Below, one piece after another: positions 43,893 through 53,346 of a DNA stretch of 64,000 nucleotides. Location of the stretch: the NCBI GenBank assembly GCA_026705345.1, contig JAPPAV010000056.1, positions 1 through 64,000 on the forward strand, given 5' to 3'. This stretch comes from Gammaproteobacteria bacterium (lineage in GTDB: Bacteria > Pseudomonadota > Gammaproteobacteria > Pseudomonadales > Azotimanducaceae). The position numbers and the translations under genes are program-made. How positions within the stretch are numbered: position 1 is the first letter of the stretch; every line of letters begins with the position of its first letter. The notes under the pieces were generated by a model. That model searched no databases. It had not been told where the DNA came from and saw only the letters and a program-made list of their open reading frames with translations.

Positions 43893-44016
43893 GGGACGGT
43901 CTTGTCCCGTTCCCGTGGCAGCGACGATGTCCGGCGCGGGCGGGGACAAGCCCCGCCCCTACGGGGTTTCCGCCGCGCGATGGGGCAGTCCGTAGGGGAC
44001 GGGCTTGTCCCGTCCC
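43893..44016. repeat. three palindromic elements in the amidase/sigma spacer
   Basis: A degenerate copy at 43893-43914, GGGCGGGG-ACAAG-CCCCGCCC plus CTACG at 43938-43963, and CGTAG followed by GGGACGGG-CTTGT-CCCGTCCC at 43991-44016. The whole 43800-44032 spacer holds no gene that I can support. The second and third copies face in opposite directions. Confidence 0.8.
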
Positions 44017-44032
44017 GGCACCTGCGGGCGCG

Positions 44033-45442
44033 TCAGCGTCCCGACGGAACGCCGCAAGCTTCGGCGGCCAGGTAGTCGTAGCTGTGCACGAAGGTCATGC
44101 CGTCGATCACGAGCCGGTCCGCCCGGGGCAGCAAGTCACCGCGCGGCGGCGAACCATCGTGCGGGATGCGACGATCGCCGTCGTAGCGGCGGAACAGGAT
44201 GGTTCGCCCGCCGCCGTCGACATACGCCACGATGACGACATCCAGCTCCGTGGCCTCCTTTTCCATCTCGACGACGCGGGTGCAGGTGATCGTCCGACCC
44301 CCGACCTGCACGGCGAATACGCCGTCCGCGAACACCACGGGACTGTCTGGCTGCCGTTTCAAACCCCCGTTCGGCTCTTGCATCAACCAGTCGCCGACCT
44401 CGACATGCCGTGGACATGCGCCCCAGTCCAACTCGAAGCCATCGTCCAGGAAGGTATCGAGCTTTCGCGTTCCGTCGCCCGCCAGCCGCTCAACCGCGAG
44501 CCACTCGACCTCCGTGTCGGTCAGGCGACCCCACACCTTGGTATGGCGGTCCGTCGGCGTCGGGATTAGCACGCCGTCCACCGCTTCGCGCGTTTCGTCC
44601 ACTTCGACTTCCACGCAACGGCGGTCGTGGAGCACAGCGGGTCGTACCGCCCTCATCGACGTGGTCTCCGTCAATCGCCAGGTCGACCCGCCCTGGATCG
44701 GCTGGTATTCGGCCCAGCGCACTTGATCGTGAAGTTCCGGGACCACGAACCACCAAGTGAGCTCGCGCAGGTCGATCGGCATCGCCTTCCTTGGCAGCCT
44801 ATCCACCACGATTACCGGCCGTGCCGCTGGGAACCGGGCGACTTCGGCTTGACTGTCCTCACTCATAGCACTTTTCCTCCTAGTGGGGGCAATACCCAAT
44901 TCAGCGCGAACCCAGTCGCGCCCATGCGACAGTCGTCTCTTGATGGTGCCCGGCGCGCAGCGATGCCGGGCGGCGATCTCGGCGATGCTGAACCCGTCCA
45001 GATAGAACGACTCGAGCGCCTGGCGTTCGCGCGCCGGGACCGCGTCGAAAGCCTCGACGACCTCCGCCGCCACCCGACGCCGTCGAGCATCCGTGGCACC
45101 GATGCGGTTGACCATGACTGCGAGCGACTCGTCGTCGACGGCAAGTTCCCGACGCGCGGAAGAGCGCAGGAAGTCGCTGCAGCGGTTGCGTGCCACCTGG
45201 TAGAGCCACCCCCGGACATTCCTCGGCGACTGGGACGCGAGTCCCCGCCAAGCCTGCACGAACGTCTCCTGCAGCAGATCCTCGACCGCGTCCACCCTGC
45301 CCGACGCGCCCAACCGACGGCCGATCAGGGCGGCCAGCGATCGCTCGTAACGCCGGACGAGGACGACGAAGGCTTGCTGCTCACCGCGGTTGATCCGCTC
45401 GGTCAGTTCATCGTCCGGGAGGTTGTCCATCATTTCGACCAT
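44033..45442 (-). CDS. ECF-type sigma factor with long C-terminal extension
   Basis: 469 residues. Region 2 is at about 10-95 (AFVVLVRRYERSLAALI, DLLQETFVQAWRGL, NVRGWLYQVARNRCSDFLR) and region 4 at about 120-180 (RERQALESFYLDGFSIAEIA, CAPGTIKRRLSHGRDW). After that come some 280 further residues with no sigma-factor features: a WWF-rich, beta-looking domain (RELTWWFVVPELHDQVRWAEY, TILFRRYDGDRR). ECF factors with C-terminal domains often use them for self-control; here that is an inference, and no anti-sigma gene is next to it. Divergent from the amine oxidase gene. Confidence 0.88.
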   Translation of the reverse strand: MVEMMDNLPDDELTERINRGEQQAFVVLVRRYERSLAALIGRRLGASGRVDAVEDLLQETFVQAWRGLASQSPRNVRGWLYQVARNRCSDFLRSSARRELAVDDESLAVMVNRIGATDARRRRVAAEVVEAFDAVPARERQALESFYLDGFSIAEIAARHRCAPGTIKRRLSHGRDWVRAELGIAPTRRKSAMSEDSQAEVARFPAARPVIVVDRLPRKAMPIDLRELTWWFVVPELHDQVRWAEYQPIQGGSTWRLTETTSMRAVRPAVLHDRRCVEVEVDETREAVDGVLIPTPTDRHTKVWGRLTDTEVEWLAVERLAGDGTRKLDTFLDDGFELDWGACPRHVEVGDWLMQEPNGGLKRQPDSPVVFADGVFAVQVGGRTITCTRVVEMEKEATELDVVIVAYVDGGGRTILFRRYDGDRRIPHDGSPPRGDLLPRADRLVIDGMTFVHSYDYLAAEACGVPSGR

Positions 45443-45549
45443 TGCAAGCTACAAGGCGCAGTCAAAGGCGAGAAGGTTCGCAACTGGTGGCGGCTGTCCG
45501 TCCACGCAGTGTAGGGTTCTCGCCAGCCGAATACGGACCCGTCGACACA

Positions 45550-47469
45550 ATGGCCGAGACAGACTCAAGCAACACCCCCGCGCACCCCCTCGACCCGCCC
45601 ACCGTCGAGGAGATCGAACGGGCCACCCATTTGATCAAGGACGAGATGGGCAAGGCTTGGACCGAACGGGCCGGTTTCTGCTCCGCGGCCCTCGTCGAAC
45701 CCGCCAAGGCTGAACTCAAGGCATTCACGCAGGGCGACCGGGTGACCCGCAAGCTACGTTTCCTCGGCTACGACTATCCCGTCGAACAGCCGGACGGTGG
45801 ATTCGACGCTCTAGTCGATCTCAATACCAACGACGTGTTGGTGTCCCGCATCACGAAGGGACAGGCACCGATCGGGTTTGCCGATGTGGTCAACGCCGTT
45901 CGCATCGCCAAGCAGGATCCCCACTGGCAGGCGGCCATGCGACGGCGCGGCATCGAGGACTTCGAGAACGTCCAGATCGATCCGTGGCCCGCCAGCGGGT
46001 ACCCGCATCCGAGCATCCCGGACGGCCACCGAGCCCACCGTTGCATCAGTTTCGTTCGAGAGGATCGTTCGGACAATGGCTACGCCCGACCCGTGCAGGG
46101 CCTGATCGCGCACGTGGATCTGACCGCGGGTCGAGTCGCTCACCTCGAAGACCACGGCGACATTCCGCTACCGCCCGAGTCCGGTCGATACGACGCGGCG
46201 AGCCAACAGAAGCTCCGCGACGCGCCGAAGCCCCTAACCATCACACAGCCCGAGGGTGTCGGATTCGAGGTCGACGGCAACGCCATCGCCTGGCAAAACT
46301 GGGAGTTCCGGGTGACCATGCACCCAACCAACGGGTTGGTTCTTCACCAGCTCGGCTACCGCGATGGCGACGGCGTGCGTCCGATACTCCACCGCGCGGC
46401 GTTGTCGGAGATGATCGTCCCCTACGGCGACACCGACCCGATGCATGTGTGGAAGCATGTGCTGGACGCCGGCGAAGCGAGCATCGGCAATTGTGCCAAC
46501 TCGCTCATGCTCGGCTGCGACTGCGTCGGAGAGATCCGCTACCTCGACCACCTGGCGGTGAAACCCGATGGCACGGCGCGACACGTTCGGAATGCCATCT
46601 GTCTCCACGAGGAAGACAACGGCATCCTCTGGAAGCACCACGACGGCCACTCCCAGACCACCGAAGTGAGACGCTCGCGCCGGCTGGTGGTGAGTTCCTT
46701 CCACACCGTCGGCAACTACGAGTACGGCTTCTACTGGTACCTCTATCTCGACGGCAGCATCGAAATGGAGATCAAGTTGACCGGTATCGTGGGCGTCTCG
46801 GCGGTGCTCGACGGGGAACAGCGGGACGAATTCGCACCCCTCGTGGCACCCAACCTCGCCTCGCCCGTCCATCAACACCTCTTCTGCTTCCGCCTGGACT
46901 TCGACCTGGACGGCCAATCCAACAGCGTCTACGAATTGAATACCCAAGCCGTGCCAACCGGACCCGACAATACCGACGGCACCGCGTTTCGAGTCCGTTC
47001 CGATCTCCTCGCCAGCGAGTCGGCGGCACGGCGGTGCGTCGACCCCGCACAATCGAGATCCTGGAAGGTAGTCAATCCGGTACGGCGGAACCGACTCGGC
47101 GGTCCGGTCGGCTATCGCCTACTGCCCGGCCCGACGCCGGCGTTGCAGGCCGACCCCGGATCGCGGGTCGCGGCTCGGGCGGGGTTCTCGCGCTACAACC
47201 TCTGGGTGACACCGTACGACGCCAGCCAGCTATGTGCTGCGGGCGACCACCCCAATCTGAACCCAGGCGGCGATGGCCTGCCCGCCTGGACCGCCGACGA
47301 CCGCAACGTCGAAAACACGGACATTGTGCTCTGGCATACCGTCGGTTCGACCCATCTGCCGAGGCCCGAGGACTGGCCCGTGATGCCAGTCGAGACCTGC
47401 GGCTTCATGCTCCAACCGGTCGGGTTCTTCGACCGCAACCCGGCATTGGATCTACCGCCGGCGCACTGA
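45550..47469 (+). CDS. primary-amine oxidase (copper/TPQ)
   Basis: A 639-residue copper amine oxidase converting primary amines to aldehydes with release of H2O2 and ammonia. The topaquinone precursor is Tyr390 in TVGNYEYG. Copper ligands are His441 and His443 (VHQHLF) and His602 (STHLP). The catalytic base is Asp324 (GCDCVG). The ATG at 45550 (MAETDSSNTP) is the start; the longer frame enters the sigma-factor promoter region. No signal peptide, so the enzyme is probably cytosolic. Confidence 0.95.
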   Translation: MAETDSSNTPAHPLDPPTVEEIERATHLIKDEMGKAWTERAGFCSAALVEPAKAELKAFTQGDRVTRKLRFLGYDYPVEQPDGGFDALVDLNTNDVLVSRITKGQAPIGFADVVNAVRIAKQDPHWQAAMRRRGIEDFENVQIDPWPASGYPHPSIPDGHRAHRCISFVREDRSDNGYARPVQGLIAHVDLTAGRVAHLEDHGDIPLPPESGRYDAASQQKLRDAPKPLTITQPEGVGFEVDGNAIAWQNWEFRVTMHPTNGLVLHQLGYRDGDGVRPILHRAALSEMIVPYGDTDPMHVWKHVLDAGEASIGNCANSLMLGCDCVGEIRYLDHLAVKPDGTARHVRNAICLHEEDNGILWKHHDGHSQTTEVRRSRRLVVSSFHTVGNYEYGFYWYLYLDGSIEMEIKLTGIVGVSAVLDGEQRDEFAPLVAPNLASPVHQHLFCFRLDFDLDGQSNSVYELNTQAVPTGPDNTDGTAFRVRSDLLASESAARRCVDPAQSRSWKVVNPVRRNRLGGPVGYRLLPGPTPALQADPGSRVAARAGFSRYNLWVTPYDASQLCAAGDHPNLNPGGDGLPAWTADDRNVENTDIVLWHTVGSTHLPRPEDWPVMPVETCGFMLQPVGFFDRNPALDLPPAH

Positions 47470-47512
47470 TCACTTGCCGGGGGCCTGCGCGGCCGAGGAG
47501 CCACGAAGCTAC

Positions 47513-47580
47513 GGGACGGGCTTGTCCCGTCCCGCCAGACCCCTCGGCAAAAACCCGGCGGGCGACGACAAGCGTCGCCC
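47513..47580. repeat. two palindromic elements downstream of the amine oxidase
   Basis: CTACGGGACGGG-CTTGT-CCCGTCCC (arms 47513-47533) and GGGCGACG-ACAAG-CGTCGCCC (47560-47580), both with perfect 8-bp arms. The right copy is followed by CAG rather than CTA. They lie between the amine oxidase and the SPOR-protein gene. Confidence 0.8.
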
Positions 47581-47654
47581 CAGCGGGTTGTTCCGTAGAA
47601 GACCGCTGATCGGGTATGATCGGGACACTTGGCAGACATGGATGTGATGCCGAT

Positions 47655-48209
47655 ATGCCTCCAGCGAAACGAAAACCACGGAGCAGGTCCAGCAGCCGCC
47701 GGTCGCGGCGAGACGGTGGTTTTTCCTTCAGTTCCTTCATAGGCGGCGTGGTGCTGGGCGGCGCGGTTGTGCTTGCCATCACCTACCAGTCCGGAACGGC
47801 GTCGACGAGCGGCACAACCCCCGATGCGACAACCGTGCCGGGACTCGTTGCGTCGGATTTCGATTGGGAGTTCATCGAGAGGCTACCCAACACCGAGGTC
47901 AAGACCGGCGTCGAGCCCGCCGATCAACCCCCTGTCGCCGACTCGGGACCCAAGGAATACGTCCTGCACGCCGCGCAGTTCCTTCGCGAGGAAGATGCCC
48001 AGGTAATGCAGGCGGAACTGATTCTGGACGGGCTGCCGGTCAGCCTCTCGACGAGTCCACGGGACTTGGGCGGGGCCTGGTTCCGGGTGCTGGTTGGACC
48101 CTACGCCTCGGAACCGGACGCGCAACAGGCGTTGGGTCAGCTTCGTGACCGTGACATCCCCGCGCAGATTCTCGCCCGTCCGCTGTCGGTGGCAGGACCC
48201 GCCACCTAG
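47655..48209 (+). CDS. SPOR-domain membrane protein (FtsN-like)
   Basis: A 184-residue single-pass protein: basic cytosolic head (PAKRKPRSRSSSRRSRR), one membrane helix (IGGVVLGGAVVLAITY, about 32-48), a linker, and a C-terminal SPOR domain (about 104-178: KEYVLHAAQFLREEDAQVM, WFRVLVGPY). SPOR domains bind denuded peptidoglycan at the division site. An ftsN-like gene near hslVU is usual in Gammaproteobacteria, here separated by the DUF481 gene. A role in cell division is likely, but it lacks recognisable FtsN essential motifs. Confidence 0.85.
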   Translation: MPPAKRKPRSRSSSRRSRRDGGFSFSSFIGGVVLGGAVVLAITYQSGTASTSGTTPDATTVPGLVASDFDWEFIERLPNTEVKTGVEPADQPPVADSGPKEYVLHAAQFLREEDAQVMQAELILDGLPVSLSTSPRDLGGAWFRVLVGPYASEPDAQQALGQLRDRDIPAQILARPLSVAGPAT

Positions 48210-48229
48210 CCGGGTCTCTCTACCAACAC

Positions 48230-48253
48230 GGGCGAGGACAAGCCTCGCCCCTA
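48230..48253. repeat. palindromic element supplying the DUF481 stop codon
   Basis: GGGCGAGG-ACAAG-CCTCGCCC with perfect arms, then CTA. The CTA at 48251-48253 is the TAG stop of the minus-strand DUF481 gene, and the palindrome lies between two convergent genes. Confidence 0.85.
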
Positions 48254-49246
48254 CAGCTTGACGCCCACCGCCAAGGCGTAGCTGGAATCCGTTTTCCGCC
48301 GCCCGGCCGACGGTGCGGTCTCGTGCTGTAGGTCCACGCGCAATGCGGCCAGCCAGCGGCTGTTCACATGGAACCGTATGCCGGTATCCGAGTCCCAGAC
48401 CGAGCTGGGCTCTTCGTCGAGAATGTGCAGCAACTGGTTGTTGTGGAACAACTCCAGGCGATCGGCGACGAGCCAACGGTTGAACTGCAGCCCCCACCGC
48501 ACCGCCGGGTTGTTGTCGGAGTCCTTCGACCCATCGCCACTTGCCAACGGGCGGAACCCGAATTCCTCGAATACCCGGCTGATGCCGGCGTCCGTGCGAA
48601 GTGCTCCGCGGTCCGACTCCCAGAAGGTGTGACCCACGCCGGCACCGGTAGTGGCCCGCTGGTCGATATCCTTGATCGGATTCTGGAAGTACTCGAAATT
48701 CGCGACGGCATACCATGCCTCGCCGTACTTCCAGCGCAGGTTGTAGTCCACATCGACCTGATCCTTGGTCGTGGTCGTTCCGACGTCCGAGCCCTGGACG
48801 GGCGCCTGTGCCCGCGCCTTGTGCACCGTCACGCCGAGCACGTTGTCGAAGCGCAGGCCGTGCCGCTTGACGCCAGCGACGAAGTTCAGATCAGCGGCGC
48901 GGGTATTGCCGGTCGCGACCGCCATACCGAAATCGGCCCGGGCTTCCCAACGACGATCAGCCGGATCCGTCGATGTCGCGCCAGTCGTGGTGTCGGAAGC
49001 GACCTCCTTTTTTGGTACCACCGGCTCCACCGCTTCCACGCGCTCCACCCGCCTCCGTGGCACGGTCACAATCCCGACCTCGGGAACGTCGATGGCCACA
49101 TGGTCCACCGGCGCATCGACGAGGTCGCCCGTCAAACGGTCGCCGTTCGTGAAGTGCACAATGTCGGCAACGGCGGGTGACGTCGACAGCAGGGCAACTA
49201 GAGCGATCCCCACCAGGGAACGCGCCGCCAAACGCCTCACTGGCAT
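48251..49246 (-). CDS. DUF481 outer-membrane beta-barrel protein
   Basis: A 331-residue protein from ATG 49246 (MPVRRLAARS) with a signal peptide (LVGIALVALLSTSPAVA). A small N-terminal part (DIVHFTNGDRLTGDLVD) is followed by alternating strands of the DUF481/YdiY barrel (WEARADFGMAVATGNTRAAD, LRWKYGEAWYAVANFEYF), ending at the aromatic-free VGVKL. Role unknown; the family is acid-induced in some enterobacteria. An upstream ATG at 49372 would bury the signal peptide and is rejected. Confidence 0.85.
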   Translation of the reverse strand: MPVRRLAARSLVGIALVALLSTSPAVADIVHFTNGDRLTGDLVDAPVDHVAIDVPEVGIVTVPRRRVERVEAVEPVVPKKEVASDTTTGATSTDPADRRWEARADFGMAVATGNTRAADLNFVAGVKRHGLRFDNVLGVTVHKARAQAPVQGSDVGTTTTKDQVDVDYNLRWKYGEAWYAVANFEYFQNPIKDIDQRATTGAGVGHTFWESDRGALRTDAGISRVFEEFGFRPLASGDGSKDSDNNPAVRWGLQFNRWLVADRLELFHNNQLLHILDEEPSSVWDSDTGIRFHVNSRWLAALRVDLQHETAPSAGRRKTDSSYALAVGVKL

Positions 49247-49372
49247 GGAGCCCAACCCCTGCCTCCACCGCCCTGCGAGCGGACGCCCTGCCCCGCCACC
49301 AGATGCCGTCTCTTCGGCGATGACTCCTCGGTGACGCACGGGGTTCGCGGGTATCCAGTCCATGGACTTCAC

Positions 49373-50166
49373 ATCTCTTCGTCTGTCCCACAGCGGACTT
49401 TAACGGGTGTCGCGATCAGCGTCATGTGCCAACCCCCAAAGGGGTACATCCAACGCTTTGCCGGCGGGACGACCCGGGTCGGGCGTTCGACGCGGACCTA
49501 GGCTTCCGACGGCACCCCCACCGTCGTCGCAGTCGCCGGCGGGCCTGCCGGGTTGAAAGGGGCGATGTTCCCCGTCGGACAGAACAGGTCGGACCCTGCG
49601 CTCCGAATACAGTTTCTCGATCCGGCCCCGCGTTTCCCACCGCCTGCCCACCGCCGCTGTATTCATCTGGGGGATCGCGCCCGTGCACAGCCCGCGGAAA
49701 ACGCTCCCTGCCAAGCCCAACGCCGAGTCGCTCGCCCCAGCCGCAAGCCCTCTCGGTTGGCCCGCTTTCGGTCAATGGCCCAGCGCCGGTGCCTTTGAAT
49801 GGGGCGAAGTTCCGTCGACGGCCTCGGCGAAGGTTCCCCGGTTTCGAAACGGGCGATGTTCCCATCCGTTACCGTAGCTACCGTCATGCCAACTATCGAC
49901 GCGCCTGCTGCACCCAGCAGTTTCGCAACAGGCAACGTGCCGACGAACATCGCCAACAAGCGCCCTATCGCCGGCCGGCCGTGTCGGCTGCGAGGCTGCC
50001 TTCGCATTCACTTTGCGCCGACCCTGTCGCCGACGCTTTCACGCCGATCTGTCCATGGCCAAGCGCAATTGCCGCGAGAGTCCTTTTCTGCGTGTTCCAA
50101 GGCAACGGTTGAATTTCGTCTAGGCACTCCCCACTATCCGGTTCCCGCTTAGGCAAACCAAACCCC
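49373..50166. other. about 790-bp region without a supported gene
   Basis: Frames here give Arg/Pro-rich, low-credibility translations on both strands. A motif GGGAACATCGCCC-(C/G)TTTC, read on the minus strand, occurs three times in variant form (near 49556-49575, 49790-49815 and 49845-49865). Near 49990-50030 there is a decayed match to the flank of the long-hairpin repeat (CTTCGCATTC...TGCGCCG). I read the region as decayed or repetitive intergenic DNA plus the promoter area for hslVU. Confidence 0.5.
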
Positions 50167-50700
50167 GTGGACCAGTTCAACGGAACGACCATCGTCTCCG
50201 TCCGCCGTGGCCCCGACGTCGTGCTCGGCGGCGACGGGCAGGTCTCGATGGGCAACACCATCGTCAAGAGCAACGCGGTCAAGGTCCGCCGGCTGCGGGA
50301 TCACCCCGTGCTGGCGGGTTTCGCGGGGGGGACGGCGGATGCCTTCACGCTCTTCGAACGATTCGAGGGGGCGCTCGACAAGTACCACGGCAACCTCACC
50401 CGCGCGGCCGTCGAACTCGCCAAGGACTGGCGCTCCGATCGAGTGCTTCGCCGCCTCGAGGCGCTGTTGGCGGTCGCCGGTCGCGACAACTCGCTCATCG
50501 TCACCGGCAACGGCGACGTCATCGAGCCCGAGGGCGGGCTGATTGCCATTGGTTCGGGCGGCCCGTTCGCGCAGGCCGCCGCCCGCGCAATGCTCAACGA
50601 GACTGAGCTGTCGGCAGCCGAGATCGTCGCCAAGAGTCTCGAGATCGCGGCGGAAATCTGCATCTACACCAACCGACACACGACCATCGAAACACTATGA
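50167..50700 (+). CDS. hslV: ATP-dependent protease subunit HslV
   Basis: 177 residues starting at GTG. The short propeptide MDQFNG would be removed so that Thr7 (TTIVSVRRG) becomes the N-terminal nucleophile of the proteasome-like peptidase; GGDGQVSMG and the [12 protein letters not shown] block are typical. It forms a dodecamer with HslU for degradation of misfolded or regulatory proteins. Four-base overlap (ATGA) with hslU. Confidence 0.97.
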   Translation: MDQFNGTTIVSVRRGPDVVLGGDGQVSMGNTIVKSNAVKVRRLRDHPVLAGFAGGTADAFTLFERFEGALDKYHGNLTRAAVELAKDWRSDRVLRRLEALLAVAGRDNSLIVTGNGDVIEPEGGLIAIGSGGPFAQAAARAMLNETELSAAEIVAKSLEIAAEICIYTNRHTTIETL

Positions 50701-52112
50701 CCCTGATGACCCCGCGCGAGATCGTGCACGAACTCGACAAGCACATCATCGGCCAGGACCAGGCCAAGCGCGCCGTCGCCATTGCACTTCGCAACCGCTG
50801 GCGACGAATGCAGCTCGACGCCGATCTCCGCGAGGAGGTGACGCCGAAGAACATCCTCATGATCGGCCCCACGGGCGTCGGCAAGACCGAAATCGCCCGG
50901 CGCCTTGCGAAGCTCGCAAACGCCCCGTTCATCAAGGTCGAGGCGACGAAGTTCACCGAGGTCGGCTATGTCGGTCGCGACGTCGAGTCCATCGTCCGCG
51001 ATCTCACGGATGTGTCGGTCAAGATGCTTCGCGAACAGGCCATGGACCGGGTGCAGCCCCGGGCCGAGGATGCGGCTGAGGATCGTATTCTCGACGCGCT
51101 GCTGCCCGAACCGCGGGGTGCTGCCGCGGGCAGTGCCGCAAAGGAACCGATGCGGGAAGTCCTCGACGGGTTGGCCCGGCAGGTTGAGGGGGCGACCGAC
51201 CCGCACACCGGTTCCGACGCCTCCCCGCCCCCCCGCGACAACTCCGCCACCCGGCAGATGTTCCGCCAGCGACTACGCAACGGCGAACTCGACGACAGGG
51301 AGGTCACCATCGAGATCGACAGCGCCGCCATCGGCGTGGAGATCATGGCACCACCCGGGATGGAGGAATTCACGGGGCACCTGCAGAGCATGTTCTCGAA
51401 CATGCAGCAGAAGAAACGGCAGATGCGGCTGAAGATCCGCGACGCCATGCGCCGCCTCTGCGAAGAAGAGGCGATGAAGCTCGTCAACGAGGACGAGTTG
51501 AAAACCCAGGCCATCGACGCGGTGGAGCAGACCGGCATCGTCTTCCTCGATGAACTCGACAAGGTCGCCAAGCGCAGCGAAGGCGTCGGCGCCGACGTCT
51601 CCCGGGAAGGCGTGCAGCGCGACCTGCTGCCGCTGATCGAAGGATCCACGATCAATACCAAGTACGGCATGGTGCGCACGGACCACATCCTGTTCATCGC
51701 CTCCGGGGCGTTCCACTTCGCCAAGCCGTCGGATCTGATTCCCGAGTTGCAGGGTCGCCTGCCCATCCGGGTGGAACTGGCGGCACTGACCGCGGAGGAC
51801 TTCCGCCGCATCCTGTCCGAGCCGGACGCCTCCCTCACCGAACAGTACAAGGCGCTGCTCGAAACGGAGGGCGTGACCATCGAGTTCGAGGACGAGGCAC
51901 TGGTCCGCATCGCCGAGATTGCCTGCGAGGTCAACGAGCACACCGAGAATATCGGTGCTCGCCGCCTGCATACGGTGATGGAGCGACTGCTCGACGAGGT
52001 CTCCTTCGAGGCCGGGGACGGCAAGGGCTCGACGGTGATCGACGCCGCCTACGTGGACGGCCACCTGGCCGACATCGCCCGGGACCAGGATCTCTCCCGC
52101 TACATCCTGTGA
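50697..52112 (+). CDS. hslU: HslU ATPase subunit of the HslUV protease
   Basis: A 471-residue AAA+ unfoldase. Walker [10 protein letters not shown] at about 57-65, GYVGRDVES pore motif, Walker B FLDELDK, sensor region GRLPIRVEL, and the conserved C-terminus LSRYIL that docks into HslV. The intermediate domain (about 115-245) carries an Ala/Pro-rich stretch. Its stop overlaps the DUF971 start by 4 bp. Confidence 0.98.
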   Translation: MTLMTPREIVHELDKHIIGQDQAKRAVAIALRNRWRRMQLDADLREEVTPKNILMIGPTGVGKTEIARRLAKLANAPFIKVEATKFTEVGYVGRDVESIVRDLTDVSVKMLREQAMDRVQPRAEDAAEDRILDALLPEPRGAAAGSAAKEPMREVLDGLARQVEGATDPHTGSDASPPPRDNSATRQMFRQRLRNGELDDREVTIEIDSAAIGVEIMAPPGMEEFTGHLQSMFSNMQQKKRQMRLKIRDAMRRLCEEEAMKLVNEDELKTQAIDAVEQTGIVFLDELDKVAKRSEGVGADVSREGVQRDLLPLIEGSTINTKYGMVRTDHILFIASGAFHFAKPSDLIPELQGRLPIRVELAALTAEDFRRILSEPDASLTEQYKALLETEGVTIEFEDEALVRIAEIACEVNEHTENIGARRLHTVMERLLDEVSFEAGDGKGSTVIDAAYVDGHLADIARDQDLSRYIL

Positions 52113-52492
52113 ACCCCACCGGAATCACCTACCACAAAACCTCCAAGACCCTGGAGCTGACCTACGCGGGCCGGCAATCCGCGACGTTGCCCGCCGAGCT
52201 ATTGCGCGTCTACTCGCCATCGGCGGAGGTGCGCGGCCACAGCGACGCCGAACGGGTGCTCCAGACGGGCAAGAAACACGTCGGCATAGACCGCATCGAA
52301 GCCGTCGGCAACTACGCGATCCGCATCGTGTTCGACGACGGCCACGACACGGGGATCTATTCCTGGAGCTTCCTGCGCGACCTCGCCAACAACGAAGCGG
52401 ACTACTGGCAACGCTATCTCGCCGAACTCGAGGAGAAGAACGCGTCGAGACTGCCGACGATCCCGGTCGGTCAGTGGGCACCGCGCGTCTAA
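52109..52492 (+). CDS. DUF971 family protein
   Basis: A 127-residue protein from a GTG in the hslU stop. [36 protein letters not shown] and [21 protein letters not shown] identify DUF971, the domain also found at the N-terminus of gamma-butyrobetaine hydroxylase. Neighbourhood with hslVU is common in proteobacteria. A role in iron-sulfur or metal handling has been proposed for relatives; not shown here. Confidence 0.92.
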   Translation: MNPTGITYHKTSKTLELTYAGRQSATLPAELLRVYSPSAEVRGHSDAERVLQTGKKHVGIDRIEAVGNYAIRIVFDDGHDTGIYSWSFLRDLANNEADYWQRYLAELEEKNASRLPTIPVGQWAPRV

Positions 52493-52581
52493 CGGGGCCC
52501 GCGCGGCCCCCGCCTCCCGCGGCGCCGGACTCCCCAGCGGAAGGTACACTAGCCAAACTCACCCAATCGGGAAGCCAGAAC

Positions 52582-52607
52582 GGGCGACCACAAGGGTCGC
52601 CCCTACG
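52582..52607. repeat. palindromic element upstream of ubiE
   Basis: GGGCGACC-ACAAG-GGTCGCCC followed by CTACG, ending 4 bp before the ubiE GTG. It leaves no room for a normal Shine-Dalgarno site, so ubiE translation start may be affected. Confidence 0.85.
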
Positions 52608-52611
52608 AGTC

Positions 52612-53346
52612 GTGGACAAGACGGTGGATTTCGGGGCCGAGCGGGTTACGCCGGCGGAGAAGGCGCGCCGCGTCGGCGGGGTTTTCGATGCCGTCGTGGA
52701 TCATTACGACGCCATGAACGACATCATGTCCCTCGGCACACACCGGCTGTTCAAGCGCGTGGCGGTCGAGATGGCACGTCTGCGCCCTGGACAGGTACTT
52801 CTCGATCTTGCCGGCGGCACCGGCGACATGACGGCCTTGACGGCCCCGCTCCTCGGCGACAGGGGTCGGGTCGTGCTCGCCGACACCAACGCTGCGATGC
52901 TCGCCAGGGGGCGCGACCGCCTTCTCGATGAGGGGGTCACGAACTTCGCAACGGTTCAAGCCCGGGCAGAGGCGCTGCCGTTCCCAGATGCCTGCTTCGA
53001 CGCCGTAACCGTTGCTTTCGGGGTCCGCAATTTCACCGACAAGGAGACGGGCTTGAGGGAAATGCACCGGGTTCTACGTACAGGCGGGTTGGCGGTCGTA
53101 CTGGAATTCTCCCGGGTTCAAAACCCGCTCCTCGCCAAGGCATACGACGCTTTTCGCGCCACCTGGCCGATCATCGGAACCGCGGTTGCCGGCACCGCCG
53201 CACCCTACCGCTACCTGGTCGAGTCCATAGACCGCCATCCCGACCAGGGCGCTTTTCGGTTGATGATGGCGGATGCGGGCTTCGGTGAGGTCGAAGTGCA
53301 GAATCTCGCGGCAGGCGCCGCAGCCATCCACCGGGGGGTCAAGTGA
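52612..53346 (+). CDS. ubiE: ubiquinone/menaquinone methyltransferase UbiE
   Basis: A 244-residue SAM-dependent C-methyltransferase of quinone biosynthesis. FDAVVDHYDAMNDIMSLGTH, SAM motif LDLAGGTGDM, FGVRNFTD and PYRYLVESI are diagnostic. I chose the GTG at 52612; in-frame codons further upstream lie in the palindromic repeat. First of the ubiE-ubiJ-ubiB unit, with 4-bp overlaps. Confidence 0.95.
   Translation: MDKTVDFGAERVTPAEKARRVGGVFDAVVDHYDAMNDIMSLGTHRLFKRVAVEMARLRPGQVLLDLAGGTGDMTALTAPLLGDRGRVVLADTNAAMLARGRDRLLDEGVTNFATVQARAEALPFPDACFDAVTVAFGVRNFTDKETGLREMHRVLRTGGLAVVLEFSRVQNPLLAKAYDAFRATWPIIGTAVAGTAAPYRYLVESIDRHPDQGAFRLMMADAGFGEVEVQNLAAGAAAIHRGVK

Noticed and set aside
45984-47609. A 541-codon frame inside the amine oxidase gene
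   Set aside because: Low-complexity Arg/Pro/His shadow; the amine oxidase frame has all catalytic residues.
49426-50112. A 228-codon frame upstream of hslV
   Set aside because: Composition (Arg, Pro, Ser) and lack of any motif speak against a real protein; no ribosome-binding site seen.
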